Source: Sciurus carolinensis
Taxonomy: Eukaryota; Chordata; Mammalia; Rodentia; Sciuridae
DNA: 64,000 bases
Direction: 5' to 3'
Assembly: GCF_902686445.1 (NCBI RefSeq)
Contig: NC_062232.1
Coordinates: forward strand, 16,970,897 to 17,034,896
Shown here: one piece after another, positions 30,775-41,030 of the stretch
Layout: every line of letters starts with the position of its first letter
How positions within the stretch are numbered: the stretch's first letter is position 1
Program-made: the position numbers and the translations under genes
The notes under the pieces: model-generated
Told to the model about the DNA's origin: nothing
The model's database searches: none
Seen by the model: the letters and a program-made list of their open reading frames with translations, nothing else

Positions 30775-32065
30775 TACTTTTTAAATTTTTTAATTCTTTT
30801 TATTTACACATGACAGTAGAATATATTTTGACATATCATATATACATGGAGAATAAATTCCCATTCTTTTTTTTAGCTGAGTAATATACCATTGTGTATA
30901 TATACCACATATTCTTTATCTATTCATCTGTTGAAGGCACCTAGGTTGGTTCCATAGCTTAGCTATGATGAACTGGTCTGCTATAAATGTTGATGTGGTT
31001 GCATCACTGTAGTATGCTGATCTTAAGTCCTCTGGGTATATATCAAGGAGTGGTATAACTGAGTCAAATGGAATCTCCATACTGCTTTCCTGAGTGGTTG
31101 CACCAATTTGCAGTTTCACTAGCAATGTATGAGTAACCACTTTCTCCCACATCCTTGCCAACATTTATTGATACTTGTTTGCTTGATAATTGCCATTTTG
31201 ACTGGAATGAGATGAAATCTTGTTGTAATTTTAATGTGCATTTCTCTAATTGCTAGAGATGTTGAACATTTTTTATATATTTGTTGACTGATCATATTTC
31301 TTCTGTGAAGTGCCCAGTCAGTTCCTTTGCCCCTTTATTGATTGGATTATTTGATTTTTGGTGTTAAGTTTTTGAGTTCTTTATATATCCTGGGGATTAA
31401 TGCTCTATCTGAGGTGCAGGTGGCAAAGATTTTCTCCCATTCTGTAGGCTCTCTGTTTATATTATGGATTGTTTCCTTTGCTTAGAAGAAGTTTTCAGTT
31501 TAATACCATCCCATTTATTGATTCTTGATTTTATTTCTTGTGCTTTAGGAGTCTTGTTGAGGAAGTCGGTTCCTAAGCTGACATAATGGAAAGTTGGACC
31601 TATATTTTTTTCTAGTAGGCACAAAGTCTTTGGTCTAATGCTGAGGTCCTCAATTCACTTTGAGTTGAGTTTTGTGCAGGGTGAGAAGTAGGGGTTAAAT
31701 ATCACTCTGCTATATGTGGATTTCCAGTGTTCCCAGCACCATTTGTTTTCTCCAATGTATGTTTATGGTGCCTTTGTCTAGTATAAGATAACTGTATTTA
31801 TGTGGGTTTGTCTCTGTGCCTTCTATTCTGTTCCATTGGTCTTCATGTCTGTTTTTGTGCCAATACCATGCCATTTTTGTTACTATAGTATAAGTTAAGA
31901 TCTGATATTGTGGTGCCTCCTGCTTCACTTTTCTTGCTAAGAATTACTTTGGCTATTCTGGGCCTCTTATTTTTCCAAATGAATTTCATGAGTGCTTTTT
32001 CTATTTCTATGAAGAACATCATTGGAATTTCAATGGGAATTGCATTAAATCTGTATAGTGCTTTT
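30775..32065 (-). mobile_element. L1, 5'-truncated, 3' UTR and ORF2 C-terminus
   Basis: Minus-strand L1 from an A/T-rich 3' end through ORF2 C-terminal text (30916-31164 and 31710-31928 still read in frame) to about 32065. Broken by several indels. Confidence 0.8.
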
Positions 32066-32069
32066 TGAA

Positions 32070-32645
32070 CTCAGATAACTAAAACCTCTGTCTTAATTCA
32101 GATTTTGTGATTTATCACTATGATTACATCCTTGCAAATACTTAACTCCTCTTATTTCCTACATAATCCTTATTTGGCAAGTCTCAAACTCCACCTTCTT
32201 CTGAATAACTGAGCTGTGATGAGTTCAGTCACACACTGGGTGAACTGATTGCATCTTCTATTAATGAGCACAAAGCTTAAATTCATACTTTGTGTAAGCT
32301 TGGGCTGCTATAACAAAATAACATACAGGTGACTTGAATAACAAACAGTTATTTCTCAGTTCTAGAGGCTTAGAAGTTAAAGATCTAGGCCAGCAAATTT
32401 GGTATATTGTGGTTTCTGGTGTGCAGACTGCAGCCTTATTTCTGTATTTTACATGGTGGAGAGAGAGAGATCAATCATCTCTCTGTTGTCCTTTCTTATA
32501 AAGATTCTGGTCTCATTATGACAGCTTCAACCTCATGACCTAATGATGTTCTAAAGGGCCTCGCTTCCAAGTACCATCCCACTGGGATTAAGGTTTCAAC
32601 ATGTGACCTTTGTTGGGAGAATAAAAACATTTAGTCCATTGCTTC
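32070..32645 (-). repeat. MLT1-like MaLR LTR
   Basis: The plus strand shows the inverted MLT1 pattern: GGGCTGCTATAACAAAATAAC, TTCTCAGTTCTAGAGGCTTAGAAGTT, CTTATAAAGATTCTGGTC and AAGGTTTCAACATGTGA in the expected order. Edges are approximate. Confidence 0.65.
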
Positions 32646-33224
32646 ATGGATGGAAAATACCATTATATTTCAATACAAAGCTTGTTTTCTCATTCTTTTA
32701 GGTGACTGTTGTACAATTCTTCATGTAGCCTTTTGCCCACTCCTGACTGATAACCTTGTTTCAGACCACATTTACAAAAGGAAAGCATACAGGAATTCCA
32801 GTAGCATCACCATCAAATCTGAAAATTGCCAACTTCTGCTCCTGTTTCCTCTTGTTTCCTATAATAACGGGTGAAATGTTTTCCACTCTTCAAAAACCAA
32901 TTCCATCACTGATATTCTGAATCCCATTCCCCTCATCTTCTTAAGCCCTAGTACCTCCGATGATTCTTTCTCTTTTTTGCAATGTCTACCTCTGTGATAC
33001 TTGTTAGAAACATTACCATCAGCATATATGTGTTAGTCCTTCCCACCTAAGGAAACTAATTATTGACCCCACATCTTCCCATGGGTACTGATATAATCCT
33101 TTGTTTTAGTTTATAGCCAAGAGCTCTAAAGGCATAATCTACAAGTACAAATACTGTTTAACTTTTTCAGTTTTCATTTTCTTATTTAAAGTTTGTTTTT
33201 AATTTAGTAGATAGCACATATGTA
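32646..33224. other. Non-coding DNA, nothing recognised
   Basis: No gene. A 74-codon frame at 32650-32874 has no recognisable domain. Confidence 0.45.
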
Positions 33225-33402
33225 GGTATTTTATTTTTGCAGTACTGGGTATTGATACCAGGGACTTCTGTCCTCTACCACTGAACTATATACCCAGCCC
33301 CTTTTACTGCCCAGCCTGACCTTGAACTTGTAATTTTCCTGTTTCAGCCTCCTGAGTAGCTAGCTGGGATTAAAGGTGTGTGCCATCCTGCTCAAACTTA
33401 AA
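33225..33402 (-). repeat. B1-ID composite SINE
   Basis: On the minus strand a B1/Alu-like part (GCAGGATGGCACACACC, TCAGGAGGCTGAAACAGG order) is fused to an ID-like tRNA-derived part ending in a weak A-rich tail. Same composite type as the copy at 51415, more diverged. Confidence 0.7.
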
Positions 33403-33424
33403 CTTTTTTTTCGTGAAATGTATT

Positions 33425-33478
33425 GTGTTAATCAGATTTCTGTTACTGTAACAAAATGCCTGAAATAATCAATGTAAT
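33425..33478 (-). repeat. Short MaLR LTR fragment
   Basis: TTAATCAGATTTCTGTTACTG and AACAAAATGCCTGAAATAATCAA match the inverted LTR end seen at 21501. Only about 50 bases survive before the inverted L1. Confidence 0.4.
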
Positions 33479-34890
33479 GGTCATTATTTTTGAAAAATTT
33501 GTGGGATGCTGAATATTGTTTCATATATTTGTCATCCATTTGTATTTCTTCTTTTGAGAACTGACTGTTAAGTTCTTTTTCCCATTTATTGATTGGGTTA
33601 TTCTTTTTTTTGGTGGTAAATTTGTTGAGTTCTTTATATATTCTGAATTTTAATCCCCTAATGAAAGAGTAACTGGCCAAGATTTTCTCCCATTCTATAG
33701 GCTCTCCCTTCATACTCTTGTTTCCTTTTGCTGTGCAGAAGTCTTTTAATTCAATGCCATCTCACTTATTGATTCTTGGTTTTATTTCTTGAGCTTTATG
33801 AATCTTACTAAAGAAGTTGGTGCCTGTGCCCATATATCGGAGTGTTGACTCTATGTTTTCTTCTAGCAGTCATAGTATTTCTGATCTAATTCCTAGGTAT
33901 TTGTTCCATTTTGAGTTGATTTTTGTGTAGTGTGAGAGAGGGGGATCTAGTTTCATTCTTTTACATATGGATACCCAGTTTTTCCAGCATCACTTGCAAA
34001 GTTCTAATCAAAACTAAGTGAGATTTCATTTTACTCCAGTTAGAATGGTAATCATCAAGAAAATTAATAATAAATGCTGGCAAGGATATGGGGAAAAAGG
34101 TTTACTCATACATTGTTGGTAGGACTGAAAGTTAGTAGATGCACTTTGGAAAGTAGTATGGAGAGTCCTCAAAAGGCTAGGAACCATATGACCCTGTTAT
34201 CCCACTTTCTGGTATTATTTCAAAATAACTACAATAAGACTAGTATAGTGAGAAATGCATACCACTGTTTATAGCAGTGCATTTCACAATAACCATGTTG
34301 TGGAACCAGCCTAGATGTCTGTCAACAGACAAATTGATTAAGAGAATGCTGTATATATACACAATGGAGTTTTAGCCAGCCATAAAGAATGAAATTATAT
34401 CATTTGCTGGTAAATGGATGGAAATGGAGAACATCATGCTAAGCAAATTAAGCCAGACTCAGAAAGTCAAGGGCCAATGTTTTTTTATTGTTTGTAGAAA
34501 CTAGAGAGAAATAGGAATTAAAAAATGGAACATCATGAAATAAAAAGAACAGTGGAGTGGAGGAAGGGGATCACAGAGAAGTGAGGATAGGGTGGCTAAG
34601 GGGGAGGAAATGTGGAATGAAATTGACAAAATTATGATATATATGTATGAATAGAACACTGTGAATTCTATTTTTATGTATAACTATAATGTACTGATTA
34701 TAAGACAATAAGTAAACAGAAGGAAGACCAAAAGACTAGAGTAAGGGGACCAGAGGTAGGGAGGAGGGGAGGGAAAGAAGTACTGGGGATTGAGAAAGAG
34801 CTAACTATGCTATATGCATTCATGATTATGTAAAAAAAATGAATCCCACTATTATGAATAACTATAATATACTAATAAAAATGAAAAAGA
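33479..34890. mobile_element. Second 5'-inverted L1 (twin-primed)
   Basis: 33479-33996 reads as L1 ORF2 C-terminal text on the minus strand (93-codon frame at 33432-33713). From about 33996 the next L1 segment runs on the plus strand (ATCAAAACTAAGTGAGATTTCA, then GGATATGGGGAAAAAGG) to an A-rich 3' end near 34890. The pieces are consecutive in L1 order but head to head. Older subfamily than the L1 at 35225. Confidence 0.8.
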
Positions 34891-35062
34891 ATATAAATTC
34901 AAAAACTCATTTGTAAACCACATAATAGCAATATACAAGTAAAATTGTGTCAAGAAATAAAAGGTATAGGGTTTCTTTGAAACCTAGGAATGATATGTCT
35001 TCTTCCAAAGGGAGTTTGAATTTTACATGTGTTATATGTCTGTTATCAAGAATAATGCTTTT

Positions 35063-35162
35063 GGGCTGGGGTTGTAACTCAGTTGGTAGAGCGCTTGCTT
35101 TGCATGCACAAGGCCCTGGGTTCAATCCCCAGCACCACCAAAAAAAAAAAAAAAAAAAAAAA
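35063..35162 (+). repeat. ID SINE, young copy
   Basis: Best-preserved ID copy: A box TAACTCAGTTGGTAGAGCG, B box GGTTCAATCC, CACCACC, then an A run of about 23 bases. Direct repeats AAGAATAATG[C/G]TTTT at 35048-35062 and 35161-35175 form the target duplication. The intact pol III boxes and pure A tail indicate recent insertion. Confidence 0.93.
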
Positions 35163-35175
35163 GAATAATGGTTTT

Positions 35176-35224
35176 AAAACTGGGTAGACTTTAGAATCAC
35201 ATGAGGAACTTAAAAAAAATCCTG
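35176..35224 (+). repeat. MER5-like hAT relic, left part
   Basis: TTTAGAATCACATGAGGAACTT followed by AAAAATCCTG is the first half of a MER5-type element. It continues at 40910 beyond the inserted L1 (ATGCTCACGCTGAACCC, AAATCAGAATCTTTGG). Confidence 0.65.
35215..35224. repeat. L1 target-site duplication, left copy
   Basis: AAAAATCCTG precedes the L1 5' end and recurs at 40900-40909 after its A tail. The preceding CTT/AAAA (35209-35215) fits the L1 endonuclease target, so the true duplication may reach 13 bp, merging with the tail. Confidence 0.8.
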
Positions 35225-35700
35225 GATCCAAGATGGCAGACTAGAGGGTGACTGCATCTCCTGTCATTCCAGAACCCAGGATTCAAGAAGGGGAGGCATT
35301 GAGAGACTAGGACTAAAATAGAACAACGGGGTGAGTCTCCCCCACTGGGTGAAGCTCAGCCTGGGTGGCAGGCCCGGATAGGGGCGGCTTATAAGAGCAG
35401 GGCAGAGCAGCTAGAGTCTTCCCCAGGTAGCCTTCCACACTCCGGCGGTGGGCTCCTCCCACACGGCCAGCTGCACGGTGCAGGCCCCCAGTGAGAGTCT
35501 TTCCGCACAGAGCCAGCTCCAAACCCTGGAACCAGTAGGGGGCTAGGGGCAGCTTTCTTAGGAAGCACTGCATTATCAAGTTCCTCCAAGACTTCAGGCT
35601 ACTGAAGGCTGGGAGTTGAAACACTGGAAATCTATAGGGACATTATAAGCCAATAGAGGAAATCTGCAGTATCTCAGAGTCCCACTGACATCTGACGAAT
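35225..35700 (+). promoter_or_regulatory. L1 5' UTR with YY1-type site
   Basis: The element opens with CCAAGATGGCAG, a YY1-like core at the expected start of an L1 promoter, followed by GC-rich text. The neighbouring older L1 5' UTRs (about 19100-20420 and 48600-49720) look different. Confidence 0.7.
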
Positions 35701-36746
35701 ATGAGAAAACAAGGGAAGAAAATGTCCCAAACAAACCTAGATTCTATATCAACAAAACCCAATGACAGCACAGCAGAAGAAATGTCAGAAAGGGAGATCA
35801 GAATGTACATAATTAAAACAATCAGGGAAGCAAATGAGGAGATGAAAGAGCAAATGCAGGCATTGAAGGAGGAGATGAAAGAGCAAATGCAGGCATTAAA
35901 TGATCGCACCAATCAACAGTTAAAAGAGCAAATACGGGAAGCAAGAGATCATTTCAATAAAGAGTTAGAGATACTGAAAAAAAAAAAAACAGAAATCCTT
36001 GAAATGAAGGAAACAATAAACCAAGTTAAAAACTCCATAGAAAGCATAACCAATAGGATAGAACACCTAGAAGACAGAACCTCAGACATTGAAGAAAAAA
36101 TATTTAATCTTGAAACCAAAGTTGACCAAATAGAGAAGATGGTAAGAAATCATGAACAGAATCTACAAGAATTATGGGATATCATGAAAAGGCCAAATTT
36201 AAGAATTATTGAGATTGAGGAAGGCTTGGAGAAACAAACCAAAGGAATGAACAATCTATTCAATGAAATAATATTAGAAAATTTCCCAAATCTGAAGAAT
36301 GAAATGGAAAATCAAGTACAAGAGGCTTATAGGACTCCAAATATACAAAATTACAACAGACCCACACCAAGGCACATTATTATGAAAATACCTAACATAC
36401 AAAATAAAGACAGAATTTTAAGGCCGCAAGAGAAAAGAATCAAATTACATTCAGGGGGAAACCAATAAGAATATCAGCAGATTTTTCAATCCAGACCCTA
36501 AAAGCTAGAAGGGCCTGGAACAACATTTACCAAACCCTGAAAGAAAATGGATGTCAACCAAGAATCTTATACCCAGCAAAACTTACCTTCAAATTTGACG
36601 ATGAAATTAAATCATTCCATGATAAACAAAAGCTAAAAGAATTTACAAAAAGAAAGCCAGCATTACAGAACATTCTCAGCAAAATACTCCATGAGGAAGA
36701 GATGAAAAACAATGATGCAAATCAGCAACGGGAGGAACTAGCCTAA
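35701..36746 (+). pseudogene. L1 ORF1 (RNA-binding chaperone), frameshifted
   Basis: 255 codons read from MRKQGKKMSQ through a long coiled coil and into the RNA-binding domain (PTPRHIIMK, NIQNKDRIL). One missing base near 36420, in a short A run, shifts the frame. The remaining C-terminal domain (about 36424-36746) continues in another frame to its normal stop. The coiled coil contains an exact 11-codon tandem duplication in protein terms, apart from its last residue (EEMKEQMQAL[K/N], 35836-35868 and 35869-35901). ORF1 protein trimerises and coats L1 RNA. Confidence 0.88.
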
Positions 36747-36802
36747 AGGAATAGCCAAATAAAGGAGAAACCAAATCATGTCAAAAAACAAAAATGAGTC
36801 AA

Positions 36803-39800
36803 ATGACTGGGAATACAAATCATATCACAATAATGTTAATGGCCTGAACTCATCAATCAAAAGACATAGACTGGCAGATTGGATTAAAAAGAAAAATCCA
36901 ACAATATGCTGCCTGCAAGAGACTCATCTCATAGAAAGAGATACCCATAGACTAAAGGTAAAAGGATGGGAAAAAACATACCATGCACACGGACACAGCA
37001 AAAAAGCTGGAGTATCCATCCTCATTTCAGATAATGTGGACTTCAAGCCAAAACTAGTCAGAAGGGATAAAGAAGGGCATTGAACTGCTTAAGGGAAGCA
37101 TAAATCAGCAAGACATAACAATCATAAATATCTATGCCCCGAACATTGGCTCATCCATGTGTGTCAAACAAATCCTTCTTAATTCCAGAAATCAAATAGA
37201 CCACAACACAATAATACTCGGCGATTTTAACACACCTCTCTCACCACTGGATAGATTGTCCAAACAAAAATTGAATAAAGAAACCATAGATCTCAATATC
37301 ACAATCAACAATTTAGACATAACAGAGATATATAGAATATACCATCCAACAAAGAACGAATACACTTTCTTCTCAGCAGCACATGGATCCTTCTCTAAAA
37401 TAGACCATATTTTATGCCACAAAGCTACTGTTAGCAAATACAAGAAGATAGAGATACTACCATGTATTCTATCAGATCATAATGGATTGAAATTAGAAAT
37501 AAATGACAGAATAAAAACCAGAAACTTCTCCAATACCTGGAGATTAAATAATACACTATTATATGATGAATGTATAATATAACACATCAGGAGGGAAATA
37601 AAAAAATTCTTAGAAGTAAACGAGAACAAAGACACATCATATCAAAATCTCTGGGACACTATGAAAGCAGTACTTAGAGGAACATTTATTTCATGGGGCA
37701 CATTCAAAAAAAGAAGTAGAAATCAACAAATAAACGACTTAACACTACAGCTCAAAGCCCTAGAAAAAGAAGAGTAGGCCAACACCAAAAGTAGTAGAAG
37801 ACAGGAAATAGTTAAACTCAGAGCTGAAATCAATGAAATTGATACAAAAGAAACAATCGGAAAAATTAACAAAATAAATAGTTGGTTCTTTGAAAAAATA
37901 AACAAAATTGATAAACCCTTAGACACACTAACAAAGAGAAAGAGGGAGAAAACTCAAATTACTAAAATTCAGAATGAACAAGGAAATATCACAACAGACA
38001 CGACTGAAATACAAAACATAATTAGAAGCTATTTTGAAAATCTATACTCCAACAAAACAGAAAACCTCGAAGACATCAACAAGTTTCTAGAGACATATGA
38101 ATTACCTAAACTGAACCAGGAGGGCATACACAACTTAAATAAATCAATTTCAAGCAATGAAATAGAAGAGGTCATCAAAAGCCTACCAACAAAGAAAAGT
38201 CCAGGACCAGATGGGTTATCAGCCAAGTTCTACAAAACCTTTAAAGAAGAGCTCATTCCAATACTTCTCAAAGTATTTCATGAAATAGAAGAGGAGGGAA
38301 CCCTCCCAAACTCATTCTATGAAGCCAATATCACCCTGATACCTAAACCAGACAGAGACACATCGAGGAAAGAAAATTTCAGACCAATATCCTTAATGAA
38401 CATCGACGCAAAAATTCTCAACAAAATTTTAGCACATCTCATACAAAAATATATTAAAAAGATAGTGCACCACGATCAAGTGGGTTTTATCCCAGGGATG
38501 CAAGGTTGGTTCAACATCCGGAAATCAATAAATGTCATTCACCATATTAACAGATTTAAAGTTAAGAATCACATGATTATTTCAATAAATGCAGAAAAAG
38601 CATTCAATAAAATACAGCATCCCTTCATGCTCAAAACACTAGAAAAAATTGGGGTAGTGGAAACATTCCTTAACATTGTAAAGGCCATCTACGCTAAGCC
38701 CATGGCTAATATCATTCTAAATGGTGAAAAACTGAAAGCATTCCCCCTATAAACTGGAACAAGGCAGGGATGCCCTCTTTCACCACTTCTATTCAACATC
38801 GTCCTTGAGACTCTAGCCAGAGCAATTAGACAAACCAAAGAAATTAAAGGGATACGAATTGGAAAAGAAGAACTCAAACTATCCCTGTTCGCTGATGACA
38901 TGATTATATATTTAGAGGAACCTGGAAATTCCACCAGAAAACTTTTAGAACTCATAAGTGAATTTAGTAAAGTAGCAGGTTACAAGATCAATGCTCATAA
39001 ATCCCATGCATTTTTATACATAAGTGATGAATCTTCAGAAAGAGAAGTTAGGAAAACTACCCCATTCACAATAGCCTCAAAAAAAAATAAAATACTTGGG
39101 AATCAATCTCACAAAAGAGGTGAAAGACCTCTACAATGAGAACTACAGAACACTAAAGAAAGAAATTAAAGAAAACCTTAGAAGATGGAAAGATCTCCCG
39201 TGTTCTTGGATAGGCAGAATTAATATTGTCAAAATGGCCATAATACCTAAAGTGCTATACAGATTCAATGCCATTCCAATTAAAATCCCAATGATGTACC
39301 TTATAGAAATAGAGAAAGCAATTATGAAATTCATCTGGAAGAATAAAAAACCCAGAATTGCTAAAGCAATCCTCAGTAGAAAGAGTGAAGCAGGGGGTAT
39401 CACAATACCAGATCTTCAACTCTACTACAAAGCAATAGTAACAAAAACGGCATGGTATTGGTACCAAAATAGACAGGTAGATCAATGGTACAGAATAGAG
39501 GACACGGACACAAACCCAAATAAATACAATTTTCTCATACTAGACAAAGGGGCCAAAAATATGCACTGGAGAAAAGATAGCCTCTTCAACAAATGGTGCT
39601 GGGAAAATTGGAAATCCATATGCAACAGAATGAAACTAAACCCATATCTCTCACCATGCACGAAACTCAACTCAAAATGGATCAAGGACCTTGGAATCAG
39701 ACCAGAGACCCTGCATCTTGTAGAAGAAAAAGTAGGTCCAAATCTTCAACTTGTAGGCTTAGGATCAGACTTCCTTAACAGGACTCCCATAGCACAAGAA

Positions 39801-40592
39801 ATAAAAGCAAGAATCAACAACTGGGATAGATTCAAACTAAAAAACTTTCTCTCAGCAAAGGAAACTATCAGTAATGTGAAGAGAGAGCCTACAGAATGGG
39901 AGAAAATCTTTGCCACTCACACTTCAGATAGAGCGCTAATTTCCAGAATCTATAAAGAACTGAAAAAACTCTACACCAAGAATACAAATAATCCAGTCAA
40001 CAAGTGGGCTAAGGAAATGAACAGACACTTCACAGAAGAAGATGTAGAAGCATTCAACAGGTATATGCAAAAATGTTCAACATCTCTAGTTATAAGAGAT
40101 ATGCAAATCAAAACTACCCTAAGATTTCATCTCACCCCAATTAGAATGGCGATTATCGAGAACACAAGCTACAATAGGTGTTGGAGAGGATGTGGGGAAA
40201 AAGGTACACTCATACATTGCTGGTGGGGTTGCAAATTAGTGCAGCCACTCTGGAAAACAGTATGGAGATTCCTCAGAAATCTTGGAATGGAACCACCATT
40301 TGACCCAGCTATCCCATTCCTTGGCCTATACCCAAAGGACTTAAAATCAGCATACTACAGAGATACTGCTACATCAATGTTCATAGCTGCTCAATTCACC
40401 ATAGCCAGATTGTGGAACCAACCTAGATGCCCTTCAGTTGATGGATGGATAATGAAACTGTGGCATACATATACAATGGAATATTACTCCGCCATGAAGA
40501 ATGATAAAATTATGGCATTTGCAGGCAAATGGATGAAATTGGAGAATATCATGCTAAGTGAGATAAGCCAATCTCAAAAAACTAAAGGATGA
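36803..40592 (+). pseudogene. L1 ORF2 (endonuclease and RT), broken
   Basis: The endonuclease domain reads at 36803-37083 (NGLNSSIKRHRLADW, CCLQETHL) and 37157-37582 (LGDFNTPLS, ILSDHNGLK). RT reads at 38396-38752 and onward with [10 protein letters not shown] and catalytic FADD (about 38888). The C-terminal part is an uninterrupted 498-codon frame (39096-40592) with the Cys-rich segment. A small deletion near 36830, frameshifts near 37083 and 39095, and stops near 37582 and 38750 inactivate it. ORF2 protein nicks target DNA and reverse-transcribes L1 RNA. Confidence 0.88.
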
Positions 40593-40641
40593 ATAATCTC
40601 GCTGATAAGTGGATGAGGACATATAATGGGGGGTGGGAGGT

Positions 40642-40680
40642 GTTAGCATTAGGGTTAGGGTTAGGTTTAGGTTTAGGGAT
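40642..40680 (+). repeat. Telomere-like hexamers in L1 3' UTR
   Basis: Six consecutive hexamers GTTAGC, ATTAGG, GTTAGG, GTTAGG, TTTAGG, TTTAGG follow the GGGGGGTGGGAGG tract of the 3' UTR. The reverse complement of the same pattern is found in the L1 at 53416, so it belongs to an L1 subfamily and is not a chromosome-end remnant. Confidence 0.88.
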
Positions 40681-40899
40681 AAGGAGGGTGGTAAGAATGG
40701 AGGAAGAAAGGACTGTATAGAGGGAAAAGAGGGGTGGGAGGGGTGGGGGGGAAGGGAAAAAAATAACAGAATGAACCAAACAACATTACCCTATGTAAAT
40801 TTATGATTACACAAATGGTATGCCTTTACGCCATGTACAAACAGAGAAACAACATGTATCCCATTTGTTTAGAATAATAAAAAAATAATAAAAAGAAAT

Positions 40900-40909
40900 A
40901 AAAATCCTG
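40900..40909. repeat. L1 target-site duplication, right copy
   Basis: AAAAATCCTG matches 35215-35224 and is followed at once by the right half of the MER5-like relic. Confidence 0.8.
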
Positions 40910-41030
40910 ATGCTCACGCTGAACCCTGGACTATTTAAATCAGAATCTTTGGAAGGGGAATTCAGGTATCAGTAGCTTTTTTAAAAATGTGTACTCAGGT
41001 GTTTCAATGAGCATCCAAGACTGACTACTA
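40910..41030 (+). repeat. MER5-like hAT relic, right part
   Basis: Continuation of the relic at 35176-35224. Joining the two across one target duplication restores the usual order of this family. Confidence 0.6.

Larger units (their letters stand above)
35225..40899 (+). mobile_element. Near-full-length L1, plus strand
   Basis: 5' UTR from GATCCAAGATGGCAGACTAG to about 35700, ORF1 35701-36746 (one frameshift), ORF2 about 36803-40592 (several breaks), and a purine-rich 3' UTR with telomere-like hexamers. An A-rich tail and a target duplication follow. ORF2 text is close to that of the L1s at 1741-13232 and 53416-54391, so these belong to a recently active family. This copy cannot move by itself. 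Confidence 0.93.

Noticed and set aside
35063..35142. Functional tRNA gene
   Set aside because: The pol III boxes belong to an ID SINE: A tail, target duplication, and no complete cloverleaf.
35313..35624. Minus-strand frames in the L1 5' UTR
   Set aside because: Overlapping frames with low-complexity composition in an L1 promoter. Antisense L1 frames are known in primates, but nothing here shows homology or an intact start context.
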